Source of the DNA: JANWVO01 sp964458495
Lineage (GTDB): Bacteria > Acidobacteriota > Terriglobia > Bryobacterales > Bryobacteraceae
Direction of reading: 5' to 3'
DNA length: 64,000 nucleotides
Assembly: GCA_964458495.1 (NCBI GenBank)
Contig: CAYWJB010000002.1
Location: 248,001 to 312,000 of the forward strand
Part shown: piece by piece, positions 33,059 through 41,607 of the stretch
How the letters are laid out: each line of letters begins with the position of its first letter
Numbering within the stretch: position 1 is the stretch's first letter
Translations under genes and position numbers: made by a program
The notes under the pieces: model-generated
Seen by the model: only the letters and a program-made list of their open reading frames with translations
Told to the model about the DNA's origin: nothing
Database searches by the model: none

Positions 33059-34411
33059 TCAGCCTTTCTTGCCGAAGTTGCGCTGGATGAAGTGGGTATC
33101 GATGGCGCCGGACTGGAATTCGGGGTGGGCGAGGATCTGTTGGTGGAGGGGAATGGAAGTATGGATCCCCTCGACGACGAACATTTCCAGCGCGCGCTGC
33201 ATGCGCCGGATGGCCTCGGAGCGGTCGCTTCCGTAGGCGATCAGCTTGGCCACCAGCGAATCGTAATAGGGCGGAATAACGCCGCCGGCGTAAACGGCGG
33301 TGTCCACGCGCACGCCGATGGAGCCGGGCAGACACAGGGCCTGAATCCTGCCCGGCGAAGGCACAAACGTGGCGGGGTGTTCGGCGTTGATCCGGCACTC
33401 AATGGCATGGCCGCGGAGGGAGACCGGGCCTCCCAGGATCGACTCGAGCGCCTCCCCCTGGGCAATGCGGAGCTGCGCCTTCACCAGGTCGAGGCCGGTG
33501 ATCATTTCGGTCACCGGGTGCTCGACCTGGATGCGGGCATTGACTTCGATGAAGTACAACTCCCCGGATTCGTCCATGAGGAATTCGACCGTGCCTGCGT
33601 TGGTGTAGCCGATTGCGGCGAAAGCCTCACGGAGCGCCCGGCAGACCCTGTCGCGACGCTCTGGCGTCATGGCCGGGCTGGGCGCCTCTTCAATCAGCTT
33701 CTGGTGGCGGCGCTGAATGGAGCATTCCCGCTCGCCGAGCACCTCGACACGGCCGTGCTCGTCGGCCAGGATCTGAAACTCGATGTGGCGCGGCTTCTCG
33801 ATGAACTTCTCGCAGTACAAATCGCCGTTGGAGAAGGCGTTCTCGGCCTCCTGTCGGGCTTGAGCGAAGAGCGGCGGCAGCTCGCCAGGGCCGCGCACGA
33901 TGCGCATGCCGCGCCCGCCGCCGCCGGCTGAGGCCTTCAGCATCACGGGGTATCCGATGGCTTCGGCCGTTTCCAGCGCCTCCTCGGTGGTCTTCAACAG
34001 GCCCTTGGAGCCCGGCAGGATGGGAACGCCGTGCTCCTGCATCTTTTCGCGCGCCAGCTGCTTCAGGCCCATCATTCGGATCACTTCCGGCGGCGGGCCG
34101 ATGAACTTGATGCCCGAGGCGCGGCACACCTCGGCAAAGTCGGCGTTCTCGCTCAGGAAGCCGTAACCGGGATGGATGGCGTCGGCGTTGGTGATCTCGG
34201 CGGCGCTGATCACGGCCGGAATGTTGAGGTAGCTCAGCGTGCTTTTGGCCGGGCCGATGCAGAGAGCCTCGTCGGCGAAGCGCACGTGCAGCGAGTAGCG
34301 GTCCGCCTCCGAGTACACGGCCACCGTCCGGATGCCCAGATCCTTGCAGGCGGCAATGACACGGACGGCGATCTCGCCGCGGTTGGCAATGAGAACCTTC
34401 TCGAACCCCAT
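33059..34411 (-). CDS. accC: acetyl-CoA carboxylase biotin carboxylase subunit
   Basis: This 450-residue ATP-grasp enzyme carboxylates biotin on AccB, the first half-reaction of fatty-acid synthesis. The N-terminal LIANRGEIAVR motif, the glycine-rich ATP loop GGGGRGMR, and the EVNARIQVEHPVTE catalytic segment are intact. The length is standard. It follows accB after a gap of two bases. The carboxyltransferase genes accA and accD are not present in the window. Confidence 0.97.
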   Translation of the reverse strand: MGFEKVLIANRGEIAVRVIAACKDLGIRTVAVYSEADRYSLHVRFADEALCIGPAKSTLSYLNIPAVISAAEITNADAIHPGYGFLSENADFAEVCRASGIKFIGPPPEVIRMMGLKQLAREKMQEHGVPILPGSKGLLKTTEEALETAEAIGYPVMLKASAGGGGRGMRIVRGPGELPPLFAQARQEAENAFSNGDLYCEKFIEKPRHIEFQILADEHGRVEVLGERECSIQRRHQKLIEEAPSPAMTPERRDRVCRALREAFAAIGYTNAGTVEFLMDESGELYFIEVNARIQVEHPVTEMITGLDLVKAQLRIAQGEALESILGGPVSLRGHAIECRINAEHPATFVPSPGRIQALCLPGSIGVRVDTAVYAGGVIPPYYDSLVAKLIAYGSDRSEAIRRMQRALEMFVVEGIHTSIPLHQQILAHPEFQSGAIDTHFIQRNFGKKG

Positions 34412-34413
34412 GC

Positions 34414-34920
34414 TCAGCTCGGCTTGACGAGGAACAGCACCTCGCCATACTCGACCGGCTGGCCGTTCTCGACCAGCCGCTTTACGATGGTGCCGGAGAT
34501 TTCGGCCTCGATTTCGTTCATGAGCTTCATCGACTCGATGATGCAGAGCACCTTGCCCGGCTGGATCGTGTCGCCCACCCGGACGAACGGCTCCGCCCCG
34601 GGCGCCGGGGCTTCATAGAAGGTGCCGACGATGGGGCTCTTGACCGGCTGGAGGGTGGGATCGGTCAGGTCAGGCGACCCCGCCGGAGGCGCTGCCTGCG
34701 GCGCCGCCACGGTGACGCTTTCCGGGGGAGGCGTGATGGGCGGCGTGACTGGGATGGGGGCGGCAGCCGGGGCGCTCGCTTGCGGAACCGCTACCTCGGC
34801 CATGGCCGCGCCCGCCGTGCGCTTGATCCAGACGCGGTTCTCGCCTCGCTGCACTTCCAGTTCGGCGATTCCGCTGGAACAAACAACGTGTATCAACTCT
34901 CGGATCTCTTCAATGGTCAT
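34414..34920 (-). CDS. accB: acetyl-CoA carboxylase biotin carboxyl carrier protein
   Basis: This 168-residue protein carries biotin on Lys132 in the ESMKLMNE motif of its C-terminal biotinyl domain. A helical N-terminal region (1-40) and a Pro/Ala-rich flexible linker (about 45-90) precede it, the usual AccB plan. ATG 34920 overlaps the stop of the aminopeptidase gene upstream by four bases. BirA at 16.5 kb is the likely ligase. Confidence 0.96.
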   Translation of the reverse strand: MTIEEIRELIHVVCSSGIAELEVQRGENRVWIKRTAGAAMAEVAVPQASAPAAAPIPVTPPITPPPESVTVAAPQAAPPAGSPDLTDPTLQPVKSPIVGTFYEAPAPGAEPFVRVGDTIQPGKVLCIIESMKLMNEIEAEISGTIVKRLVENGQPVEYGEVLFLVKPS

Positions 34921-36008
34921 GATTCCAGTACCACCAGTTCTTTCGCCGCAGGCGTCAGGATCTCCGCGCCAGCCGTGGTCACCACGACCGTATCTTCGAT
35001 CCGGACGCCCGCTTCTCCTGCCAGGTATACGCCCGGCTCCACGGTTATCACCATCCCCGCTTCCAATGTATCTTTGGACTTGGCCCCGATTCTTGGCCCC
35101 TCGTGGATTTCCAGTCCTACACCGTGTCCGGTGGAGTGTGTGAAGAAACGATCCAACCCGTGCTTCTTCAAAATGCGACGCGCCGCGCCGTCCACCTGGC
35201 GCGCTTCGGCTCCCGGACGGATTGCCGCCAGCGCCGCCTGTTGCGCCTCCAAAACGGCCTGGTACAGGCGCGCATACTTCCGCGGCGGCGCGCCCAGGTG
35301 AACTACGCGCGTCATGTCGCTCATGTAACCGCCGAGGTTGGCGCCCATGTCGATCAGCACCGGCTGTCCCGCCGCCAGTCTCTCCACGCCGGGGCGCGCA
35401 TGGGGCAGGGCCGCCCGGGCGCCGGCGGCGACAATGGTCTCGAACGCAGTGCCGGAAGCGCCCAGGCGGCGCATCCGGTAATCGATCTCCGCAGCGGCCT
35501 CGTTTTCCGTCATGCCGGGACGGAAGCGGCGCACGGCCTGCAGGAACGCCCGCACGCAGAGCCGGGCCGAGGCGCGGATCGCATCCACCTCGGCCGGGGA
35601 CTTGACCATTCGCATCCGGTCCACGGCTCCGTCCAGGGACACGAGTTTCGCTCCGCGGCCCAGCTTCCCGGCGGCCTGCATCCATTCCTGATGGCTCACA
35701 CGGTCGCCTTCCAGCGCCACGCGCTTCGCACGCCGCGCCGCGAATTTCCAGAGCGCCTCCCACGTGGATCCGCTCACGATGCGCACCGTGCAGTCGGCTT
35801 CCTCGTGAGCCTGAAGGTCATAGCGGGGATCGGTGAAGAGGGTCGACCGGTGGTGCTGTACGAAAAGCAGGCCGTTGCTCCCCGAGAAACCCGACAGGTA
35901 GCGGACATTGGGCAAGTGGGAAATGACGGCTGCATCGCACCGGAGTTCCCCGAGGATGTCGACGAGCCTGCGGCGCCTGCCGGCTCGGGCGTCAGTTGCG
36001 CGAGTCAA
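34917..36008 (-). CDS. M24-family aminopeptidase P
   Basis: This 363-residue cytoplasmic peptidase removes N-terminal residues that precede proline. The creatinase N-domain starts with RYLSGFSGSNG, and the metal ligands are visible in LIDMGANLGGYMSDMTR (two Asp), HSTGHGVG (His), TVEPGVY (Glu) and IEDTVVV (Glu). TTG 36008 is used because no closer ATG fits; a TACAAT hexamer lies shortly upstream on this strand. The pepP-accB-accC order is common in bacteria. Confidence 0.93.
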   Translation of the reverse strand: MTRATDARAGRRRRLVDILGELRCDAAVISHLPNVRYLSGFSGSNGLLFVQHHRSTLFTDPRYDLQAHEEADCTVRIVSGSTWEALWKFAARRAKRVALEGDRVSHQEWMQAAGKLGRGAKLVSLDGAVDRMRMVKSPAEVDAIRASARLCVRAFLQAVRRFRPGMTENEAAAEIDYRMRRLGASGTAFETIVAAGARAALPHARPGVERLAAGQPVLIDMGANLGGYMSDMTRVVHLGAPPRKYARLYQAVLEAQQAALAAIRPGAEARQVDGAARRILKKHGLDRFFTHSTGHGVGLEIHEGPRIGAKSKDTLEAGMVITVEPGVYLAGEAGVRIEDTVVVTTAGAEILTPAAKELVVLES

Positions 36009-36292
36009 GCTCTCTGAATTGTAACATCCGCATGCCCCTTCCCCGGTTGGCTGGGCGGCAGACCCGACTTGCCCTCCGCAACACCGCTTCCGTTCTTGGC
36101 GCCGGGGTGCCTGATGGCGTGACAGCTCGTGAGGGCCGGTTCTGGAAGGGTTAGCGACATCGCATCGGAATTGAGGCGAAAAGAAGGCGGATACCGGAGG
36201 ATGACGGTAGGCAGACTGCCAGCTCGAACCGTGACAGCTCGAACGGATCTCGTACGAAGAGGAGACTCAAGGCTCGATGGCAACCGGTGAAA

Positions 36293-36382
36293 TGGCGGAG
36301 AGGGCGGGATTCGAACCCGCGATACGGTTTCCCGTATACACGCTTTCCAAGCGTGCGCCTTCAACCACTCGGCCACCTCTCC
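36293..36382 (-). tRNA. tRNA-Ser (anticodon GGA)
   Basis: Read on the minus strand, the gene begins GGAGAGGTGGCCGAG and ends with the T-arm GGGTTCGAATCCC, the acceptor CTCTCC, discriminator G and an encoded CCA. The anticodon stem-loop ACGCT-TTGGAAA-type loop gives GGA. A long variable arm (TACGGGAAACCGTA) is typical of tRNA-Ser. The 90-base length includes CCA. Confidence 0.96.
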
Positions 36383-36680
36383 GGGTCAGTTCAGCAGGGC
36401 GGGCGCACTGCGCGGGAGTTCCTCTCCAGTGTAGCATCCCCCGGGCTGCGGCTCCCGTTCGCCGGCCGCACCGGCAGGCCGGCCAATGGCGGCGCGGGAG
36501 CACATCATGCGATTCGCGCCGTTGCAGCAATAAATGAGGAGGCAAGGACGCGCACCGGGTTGCGGGGCACCTCGTGGCCAGGTGCAAGGCAGAGCCGGGC
36601 TGCATCCGGGGCAACCAGGGGATCACGGTTTGGGCGGACCTGCGCAAAGCAGGATCCTGGCGGGAGACGTGTCCCAAGGA

Positions 36681-37580
36681 TCAACGGGAGCCATCAAGCT
36701 CCGGAAGGCGCAGGTCCTGATAAAGGTGGCCACGCACCCGCAGCCACCACTCCGTCCCGCGGGGAGCGGGCTGGCTGGAAGTGCAGAAGTCTTCCCGCGA
36801 CGACCAACCGCCCACGAGCGGGAGCCGCGCAAGGAGACCGCCGGCGGCGCCTCGGGATTTCTCTCTCGCGATGGCGAGATCCTGAAGCGCGTTGCGAAGC
36901 AGAACGGCTCGCAGGTTATCGAGCGCAACACCCGGCGGCGGGGACTCCGAACAGAGCGTGCTGCGCAGGGCCAGCCTTACCGTCTCGTCGGCGCGCGCTT
37001 CGACAGGGGGAAGCGAGCCGCGCAGCGGAGGCGCTGCTGGAGCGATGGTTTCCACCGGACGCATTTCCATAGGGTAGATCGTCCACCGCCCGCCGGCGTG
37101 CAGTTGGATCTCCAGCCGGAAGCGCTCAACGGGCGTGGAGGCGGCCAGGAAGAGGTCCAGCAGGTAGCCTTGTGCCCGCTGCCCCTCGGACAGCGCAGCT
37201 TGAACGGGCTGCTCGACGGGCTTGAGCCCATCCGGGATCCACTCGCCGCCTCGATTCACATATTCAAGCTGGTAGAGATCCGCTCTCGCCGTGGCGTCGG
37301 GGTTCTGCGCCACATAAATGGTGTAGTTTTCCCCCGGCGGCGCCTCCACGGAGAACAGCAGCGAGACCCAGCCATTGCGGACCAGCGCCGGCGAGAGGAT
37401 CTCGCGCCGCGCCGCGACACGATCTGCCGCGACGACCTCCCCGTCTGGCCGCGGCCGCTGAAATTCGCTGAAGACAGTGATGCGTTGTGCAGGCAGAGCA
37501 AGAGCGGCAGCGGCCACCAGGACGAAAAGCCGCGGGGAGAGCCGCAGCACGCCGGTTGGCCTTCCGGCCGGCGGCCTCAT
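36681..37580 (-). CDS. exported hypothetical protein
   Basis: This protein of about 299 residues starts with an N-terminal signal peptide (about residues 14-32, ending LPAQ). The mature part contains beta-rich segments and no recognised motif. ATG 37580 is chosen over the upstream ATG 37718 because the signal peptide begins there. It is on the same strand as the RNase E/G gene 196 bases upstream. Confidence 0.55.
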   Translation of the reverse strand: MRPPAGRPTGVLRLSPRLFVLVAAAALALPAQRITVFSEFQRPRPDGEVVAADRVAARREILSPALVRNGWVSLLFSVEAPPGENYTIYVAQNPDATARADLYQLEYVNRGGEWIPDGLKPVEQPVQAALSEGQRAQGYLLDLFLAASTPVERFRLEIQLHAGGRWTIYPMEMRPVETIAPAAPPLRGSLPPVEARADETVRLALRSTLCSESPPPGVALDNLRAVLLRNALQDLAIAREKSRGAAGGLLARLPLVGGWSSREDFCTSSQPAPRGTEWWLRVRGHLYQDLRLPELDGSR

Positions 37581-37776
37581 GCCGCGGCTACAGAGAGAGT
37601 GCAGACCGGAAACGACGGACCGGCATGAAATCGTCGGCAGTTCATGCGCCCGACGCTCTGCACGGATCGCAAGATGGCCTCGCAAGGCGTTTCCCCATTC
37701 CAAACCGTCCGGTTCCATCCCCGGGGAGGTGCCGGGAAGCTTCTCAGCGGGGGTTCCGGAACCTGGATGCTGCGCG

Positions 37777-40215
37777 TCAGGCGAGATCGAATTTCTCCGG
37801 GTGCAACAGAGGATCCGGAGTCACGATCACAGGGCGGCCGAGGATTTCTTCCAGTTCCTCCAGATAGTCATTGCTGGTCGACTTCAATTCCCTGGCGACA
37901 TCCGGATGCACGCGCAGGACGACATTCGGAGTATCGACGACCTTGGCGTACTTCGAAGCCTCGGTGAGGATCTCGCCGATCACCGTGGTGACGCTCTTGA
38001 CGTAGCCTGCGCCCTCACAGGTGGGGCAGGGCGAGCAAAGCGTGCGCTCCAGGGACTGCTTGACCCGCTTGCGGGTGATGGCGACGAGGCCGAAATCATT
38101 GAACTGGAGGATCTTGTAGGGTGCCTTGTCCTGGCGCATGGTCTCCTCGAGCGCCTGCATCACCTTCTGGCGGTTCTTGCGCTCTTCCATGTCGATGAAG
38201 TCGACCACGATGATGCCGCCGAGATCGCGCAGCCGGATCTGGCGCACAATTTCCTTGACAGCCTCCAGGTTGGTCTTGACGATTGTGTCTTCCAGGCGGT
38301 TCGATTTTCCGACGAATTTTCCGGTATTGACATCGATCGCGACTAGCGCTTCCGTCTGATTGATGACAATATATCCGCCGGACTTGAGCCAGACTTTCGG
38401 CCGGAGGGCCTTTTCGAGCTCCTGGGTGATGCCAAAGGCATCGAAGATGGGCTCGGGGCGGGTATAGAGCTTCACGCGGCCGAGCAAGGAGGGCTGGAAG
38501 CGTTCGACGTTGTGCAGCACCTGCTCGTAGAGATCCTCGCTGTCCACCCAGATGGCCTTGAAGCCCTCGGTCAGCTGGTCGCGGATGATGCGCTGGACGA
38601 TTTCCACGTCGTGGTGGAGCAGCGCCGGGGCGCGGCGCTTTTCGGCTTTCTGCTTGATGTCGAGCCACAGCGTGGCCAGATGCCGCATATCGGCGGCGAT
38701 CTCCTCTTCGCTGCGCCCCTCGCCCGCGGTGCGCATGATGAAGCCGCCGGGCATCCCCTCGCGGTGTTTCTGAAGGATGCGGCGCAGGCGCTGGCGCTCC
38801 TCGTCGGTGGAGATGCGGCGGCTGACTCCGAGATGGTCCACTGTCGGCATGTAGACGACGTAGCGGCCGGGGAGGGCGATGTGGGACGTGATGCGGGCGC
38901 CCTTCTGGCCGAGCGGCTCCTTGGCGATCTGGACGATGATCTCCTGCCCCTCTTTCAGCAGGTCGGAGATCGAGGGCTGCGGCGGGCGTTCGCGCTCGGG
39001 GCGCTCCGGTGCGGGCTCCCTCACTTCCGCTGGAGCGGGCGCGACCGCCGCGGGAAGCTCGGGCGTTTCCGCGGTTGTGGCGCCGCGCTCGCCGCGCCCC
39101 CGGCGGCGGGAACGGCGCGTAATGCGGTGGGGCGCCTTGCCGCCCTGCGCGCGGAGAGTCGCGGTGAGACTGAAAGGCATGCGGGCGGGTTCGGGGCCTG
39201 ATTCTTCGTCGCCAGCGGTCGATTCAGTTTCGGCTACCTCAGCGCCCTCTGCTTCCGATTCAAGAACAGGCTGATCCCCGGCTTCTTCAGACTCGGCCGC
39301 CACCGCTTCTTCCCCGCTGCGATCCGCCCCTGCCGGGACTTCGCCGCCGGCGGGTTCCTCTTCTTCGAGCACCTCCCCTTCGGACTCCTCCGCCCCGGCT
39401 GCGCCTGTTTCGAGCTCCTCTGCCTCCGTTGCTTCATCCGCGGCAGCGGCTTCCTCGCCCTCCTCGGCGGACACCTCGCCGTTGATCCCGGGTCCGGCCG
39501 GAGCGGCTTCTTCAGGCTGCCCGGACCACTCACCAGCGTGTTCGAGCGCCTCGACACGGTCGAGGATCTCCTCGGCCGCGTCTTCGGCAGCCTCTTCGAG
39601 TTCCTCGTCGGTCAGAGCCACAGAATCGGCAGCAGGCTTGCCGGACTCCTGGCTCCGGCGGTACTTGGCGAGGGATTCACCGGGCAAGAGGATCAGGTCG
39701 TCGGGCGGAGCGGCCGGGGCTTCGGGCTCCTCGCCAGTGGAGGATTCCGCAGGCTCTTCAAGTGTGGCGAACTTGGACTCGGGCAGGCCGCGGCCGGGCC
39801 GGCGGCGGCGGCGAGTGCGGCGGGAGCGGCGGTCGCCACGCTCGCGCGGCTCGGCGGGGGCGGCAGCCTCTTCTTCTGCGACTGCGGGTGCGGGCGCCGG
39901 CTCCGCCTGCGCGGGAGCGGCGCGGTGACGTCCGCGGTCGCGGGGCCGCCGTTCCTCGGGCACGCGGTCGAATTCGTCGGCGTTCTCTTCGAAGAAGTCC
40001 GAGACGTAAAGGAAGCAGTCGCGCTCCAGGCCGAGGTCGACGAAGGCGGACTGCATTCCGGGCAGCACGCGCGTGACGCGCCCCTTGTGGATGCTGCCGG
40101 CCAGCGAATATTCGTTGGCCCGCTGGAAATAGATTTCTACGAGCTGGCCGTCCTCGAGGATGGCCGCTTTGGTTTCATGGCGGTTCTGCGTGACCACCAA
40201 TTCTTTGGATGGCAT
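37777..40215 (-). CDS. rng: ribonuclease E/G family protein with large insert in the S1 domain
   Basis: This 812-residue protein is a single-strand endoribonuclease for mRNA decay and rRNA processing. The N-terminal S1 domain starts with GRVTRVLPGMQSAFVDLG and is broken near residue 75 by a low-complexity insert that runs to about residue 412. After the insert the S1 strands, the RNase H/5'-sensor region, AIDVNTGKFVG (metal Asp), VVDFIDM (second metal Asp) and CPTCEGAG (zinc link) follow, so the catalytic core is intact. The length without the insert fits RNase G. ATG 40215 is preceded by GGAGGTAAG. The insert has an acidic core flanked by Arg-rich patches (about 130-142 and 365-377). Confidence 0.92.
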   Translation of the reverse strand: MPSKELVVTQNRHETKAAILEDGQLVEIYFQRANEYSLAGSIHKGRVTRVLPGMQSAFVDLGLERDCFLYVSDFFEENADEFDRVPEERRPRDRGRHRAAPAQAEPAPAPAVAEEEAAAPAEPRERGDRRSRRTRRRRRPGRGLPESKFATLEEPAESSTGEEPEAPAAPPDDLILLPGESLAKYRRSQESGKPAADSVALTDEELEEAAEDAAEEILDRVEALEHAGEWSGQPEEAAPAGPGINGEVSAEEGEEAAAADEATEAEELETGAAGAEESEGEVLEEEEPAGGEVPAGADRSGEEAVAAESEEAGDQPVLESEAEGAEVAETESTAGDEESGPEPARMPFSLTATLRAQGGKAPHRITRRSRRRGRGERGATTAETPELPAAVAPAPAEVREPAPERPERERPPQPSISDLLKEGQEIIVQIAKEPLGQKGARITSHIALPGRYVVYMPTVDHLGVSRRISTDEERQRLRRILQKHREGMPGGFIMRTAGEGRSEEEIAADMRHLATLWLDIKQKAEKRRAPALLHHDVEIVQRIIRDQLTEGFKAIWVDSEDLYEQVLHNVERFQPSLLGRVKLYTRPEPIFDAFGITQELEKALRPKVWLKSGGYIVINQTEALVAIDVNTGKFVGKSNRLEDTIVKTNLEAVKEIVRQIRLRDLGGIIVVDFIDMEERKNRQKVMQALEETMRQDKAPYKILQFNDFGLVAITRKRVKQSLERTLCSPCPTCEGAGYVKSVTTVIGEILTEASKYAKVVDTPNVVLRVHPDVARELKSTSNDYLEELEEILGRPVIVTPDPLLHPEKFDLA

Positions 40216-40515
40216 GCTGCCTTACCTCCACTCCAGTCGCGTGAAAGCCTGGAGGGGAGAGAGGAGGGATCCGATACTCCGGCCAGTTCAGGCGGGAAGG
40301 CCCGGCGCTGTCATGGACTGGCCACGGGCCGAAACCTTCCGGTGCAAGAATCTTTCACAGACCGCCGTGCCGGCCGGCCCGGGGCCCAGGGGGCGCCACT
40401 CATGCCGCAGCCGCGCACGGACGGGAGGCGGAATCACGCCTGCAAAATCTCTGTCCTGGATCTTCACCTGCCGCCGGACCGGCGAACCAGTCCGGCCACG
40501 CTCTCTCTTTCCAGA
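40216..40515. other. 300-base gap between rodA and the RNase E/G gene
   Basis: Apart from the GGAGGTAAG ribosome-binding site of the RNase gene next to 40216, I see no gene, clear terminator or strong promoter here. The gap separates two genes on the same strand, so it may hold the RNase E/G 5' untranslated region, which in other bacteria is a site of autoregulation. Confidence 0.4.
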
Positions 40516-41607
40516 TCACGCTGCAAGCCGCCGGAGCCTGACATTGTTGACCAGCCCCAGCATCATAAAAACCGACAACATGCTCGATCCCCCGTAGCTC
40601 ATCAGGGGGAGCGGAATGCCGGTGACCGGCATCCGCCCTGCCGCCATGCCCGCGTTCACGAGCAGATGGAACAGCAGAATCGAGCAAACACCCATGCAAA
40701 TACTCATGCCTGCCCGGTCGGGCGCCGCCTGCGCATTCTGGATGATCTGCATCAGAAGCAGGAAGTACAGCCCGAGCACGACCAGGACTCCGACAAAACC
40801 ATGTTCCTCGGCGAAAGCGGAGATGATGAAATCCGTATGGGCCACCGGCAGGAAGCGGAGCTGCGTCTGCGAGCCCCGCGCCACGCCGCGGCCCCAGATG
40901 CCGCCAGCGCCGACCGCGATCTTCGACTGGATGACCTGATATCCCTTTCCGGCGGGATCCTTCATGGGATCGAGGAACGTTTCCAGCCGAGCCTTCTGAT
41001 AATCCTTCAGCGAATACCAGCCAACGGGCAACAGGAGGGCAGCCGCCGCGCCGGTCAGCAGCGCGTGCTGCCACCGTATGCCGCCGAAAAACATCCCGGC
41101 GAGGACGATGGGCACGTACGTCAGGGACGTCCCAAGATCCGGCTGGGCCGCGACCAGCCCGCATGGCAAGCCGACGAGCCCACCCAGCTTCACCAGGTCC
41201 CGGCCTTCGAGCCGATCCGATTTCAGCTCCGCCAAATACCGGGCTACCAGTAATACTATCACCAGTTTGACAAATTCCGAAGGCTGGAACTTGAAACCGA
41301 AACCGAGCGGGATCCAGCGCTTCGATCCCCAGACGAGAGATCCGACGGCCGGCGTAAGGATCAGCAGGCCCAGGCTGATGCCATACAGCAGGGGCACTTG
41401 TCCCAGCAGCGTGTGGTAATCGATGCGCGCCATGATCCACATGGCGGCGAGCCCCAGGCAGAGGAAAACGGCCTGCTTCCACCAGGCGGAACGCCAGGCG
41501 GTGTCCAGCGTGGCGCTATAAATCTGGAGAATGCCGATGGCGGCGAGGGCGATGGCGGTGAGAATGAGCGCCCAGTCGAGATGGCGCACTGAGCGGTAGG
41601 CGGCCAT
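40516..41607 (-). CDS. rodA: rod shape-determining SEDS glycosyltransferase RodA
   Basis: This 363-residue polytopic membrane protein has about ten hydrophobic helices and polymerises lipid II into glycan strands with PBP2. The SEDS signatures are visible: KRWIPLGFGFKFQPSEFVK near residue 100, AQPDLGTSL, and the C-terminal TGIPLPLMSYGGSS. ATG 41607 overlaps the mrdA stop by one base (TGATG). Confidence 0.96.
   Translation of the reverse strand: MAAYRSVRHLDWALILTAIALAAIGILQIYSATLDTAWRSAWWKQAVFLCLGLAAMWIMARIDYHTLLGQVPLLYGISLGLLILTPAVGSLVWGSKRWIPLGFGFKFQPSEFVKLVIVLLVARYLAELKSDRLEGRDLVKLGGLVGLPCGLVAAQPDLGTSLTYVPIVLAGMFFGGIRWQHALLTGAAAALLLPVGWYSLKDYQKARLETFLDPMKDPAGKGYQVIQSKIAVGAGGIWGRGVARGSQTQLRFLPVAHTDFIISAFAEEHGFVGVLVVLGLYFLLLMQIIQNAQAAPDRAGMSICMGVCSILLFHLLVNAGMAAGRMPVTGIPLPLMSYGGSSMLSVFMMLGLVNNVRLRRLAA

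Noticed and set aside
36267..36677. Open frames across the tRNA-Ser gene
   Set aside because: The translated peptides are the well-known artefact of reading a tRNA-Ser gene and its flanks as protein.
39000..40000. Frameshift or misassembly as the cause of the RNase E/G insert
   Set aside because: The frame stays open through the whole insert, with typical third-position GC, and rejoins the S1 domain in the correct frame.
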